In this document: piece by piece, positions 63,848 to 63,915 of the stretch
How the letters are laid out: every line of letters begins with the position of its first letter
Numbering within the stretch: position 1 is the first letter of the stretch
Assembly (NCBI GenBank): GCA_947625865.1
Contig: CANQQD010000006.1
Coordinates: 1 to 63,915, forward strand
Reading direction: 5' to 3'
DNA: 63,915 nt
DNA from: an uncultured Clostridia bacterium
Lineage (GTDB): Bacteria; Bacillota; Clostridia; Christensenellales; Borkfalkiaceae
Made by a program: the position numbers and the translations under genes
The notes under the pieces: model-generated
What the model saw: only the letters and a program-made list of their open reading frames with translations
The model's database searches: none
What the model was told of the DNA's origin: nothing

Positions 63848-63915
63848 GGCAGGGGAGACACGATTCGAACATGCAACCGACGGTTTTGGAGACCGCGACT
63901 CTACCGTTGAGCTAC
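63847..63915 (-). tRNA. tRNA-Trp (CCA), 5' end cut off by window edge
   Basis: Read on the minus strand, D-arm GCTCAACGGTAGAG, anticodon stem GCGGT/ACCGT around the loop CTCCAAA (anticodon CCA, Trp), T-loop TTCGAAT and the 3' end CTCCCCTG-CCA with encoded CCA. Only the first acceptor bases lie outside the window. A terminator follows directly. Confidence 0.93.

Overview
The window reads as a chromosomal segment of a bacterium of the class Clostridia (Bacillota), probably an uncultured gut-type lineage. The support is indirect: SpoVG, RNase Y, a MutSL system without MutH, a DivIB/FtsL/FtsZ division set, the gene order miaB-mutS-mutL-miaA-YnbB-like lyase, strong AGGAGG-type ribosome binding sites and near-consensus SigA promoters. 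MurE carries the DNPR motif expected for meso-diaminopimelate peptidoglycan. Nearly all of the window is dense, ordinary core genome. No CRISPR array, insertion sequence, integrase or rRNA gene is visible. The only tRNA is a tRNA-Trp cut off by the right edge.

Layout. 0.1-0.5 kb: rpsT (minus). 0.6-15.1 kb: murI, then the division and cell wall (dcw) cluster mraZ-rsmH-ftsL-like-pbpB-murE-mraY-murD-ftsW-murA-ftsQ, a terminator, then ftsA and ftsZ behind their own promoter. murF, murG and murB are not here; murC lies just beyond, after a convergent spoVG. 16.9-18.1 kb: a DUF815 AAA+ ATPase (minus). 18.2-28.5 kb: ilvC, then ftsK-rimO-pgsA-cinA-like-recA, then rny. 28.5-32.0 kb: flavodoxin and a membrane-anchored PadR regulator (minus), divergent from an acyl-ACP thioesterase and a YgjP-type metallopeptidase. 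32.2-46.0 kb: argG-argC-argJ-argB-argD-argF-carA-carB, a cysteine desulfurase and thiI. 46.0-48.3 kb: a class A PBP (minus). 48.3-56.3 kb: miaB-mutS-mutL-miaA-methionine gamma-lyase-like. 56.3-59.1 kb: an accessory-looking patch with a structured RNA, a lipoprotein gene and a very AT-rich membrane protein gene. 59.2-63.9 kb: groEL/groES (minus), dCMP deaminase, cyclophilin, purB and tRNA-Trp.

How the genes work together. The first 17 kb makes lipid I precursors and builds the divisome under what looks like MraZ autoregulation: three GTGGT boxes with exact 10-bp spacing sit on the mraZ promoter. The arginine block makes ornithine, carbamoyl phosphate and argininosuccinate, with ARG-box-like sites upstream of argG; argH is not in the block. 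miaB/miaA and thiI with the desulfurase modify tRNA, and mutS/mutL/recA maintain the genome.

Most notable points: (1) carB is fused in frame to a DapF-like epimerase domain that lacks the first catalytic cysteine; (2) a promoter-driven RNA of about 170 nt, with a 19-bp closing helix and its own terminator, stands before an unknown lipoprotein gene; (3) a PadR regulator is tethered to the membrane by four helices; (4) FtsA is degenerate in its nucleotide-binding motifs and has no C-terminal membrane anchor; (5) pbpB seems to start at a non-AUG/GUG/UUG codon; (6) the AT-rich 57.6-59.1 kb patch looks foreign.
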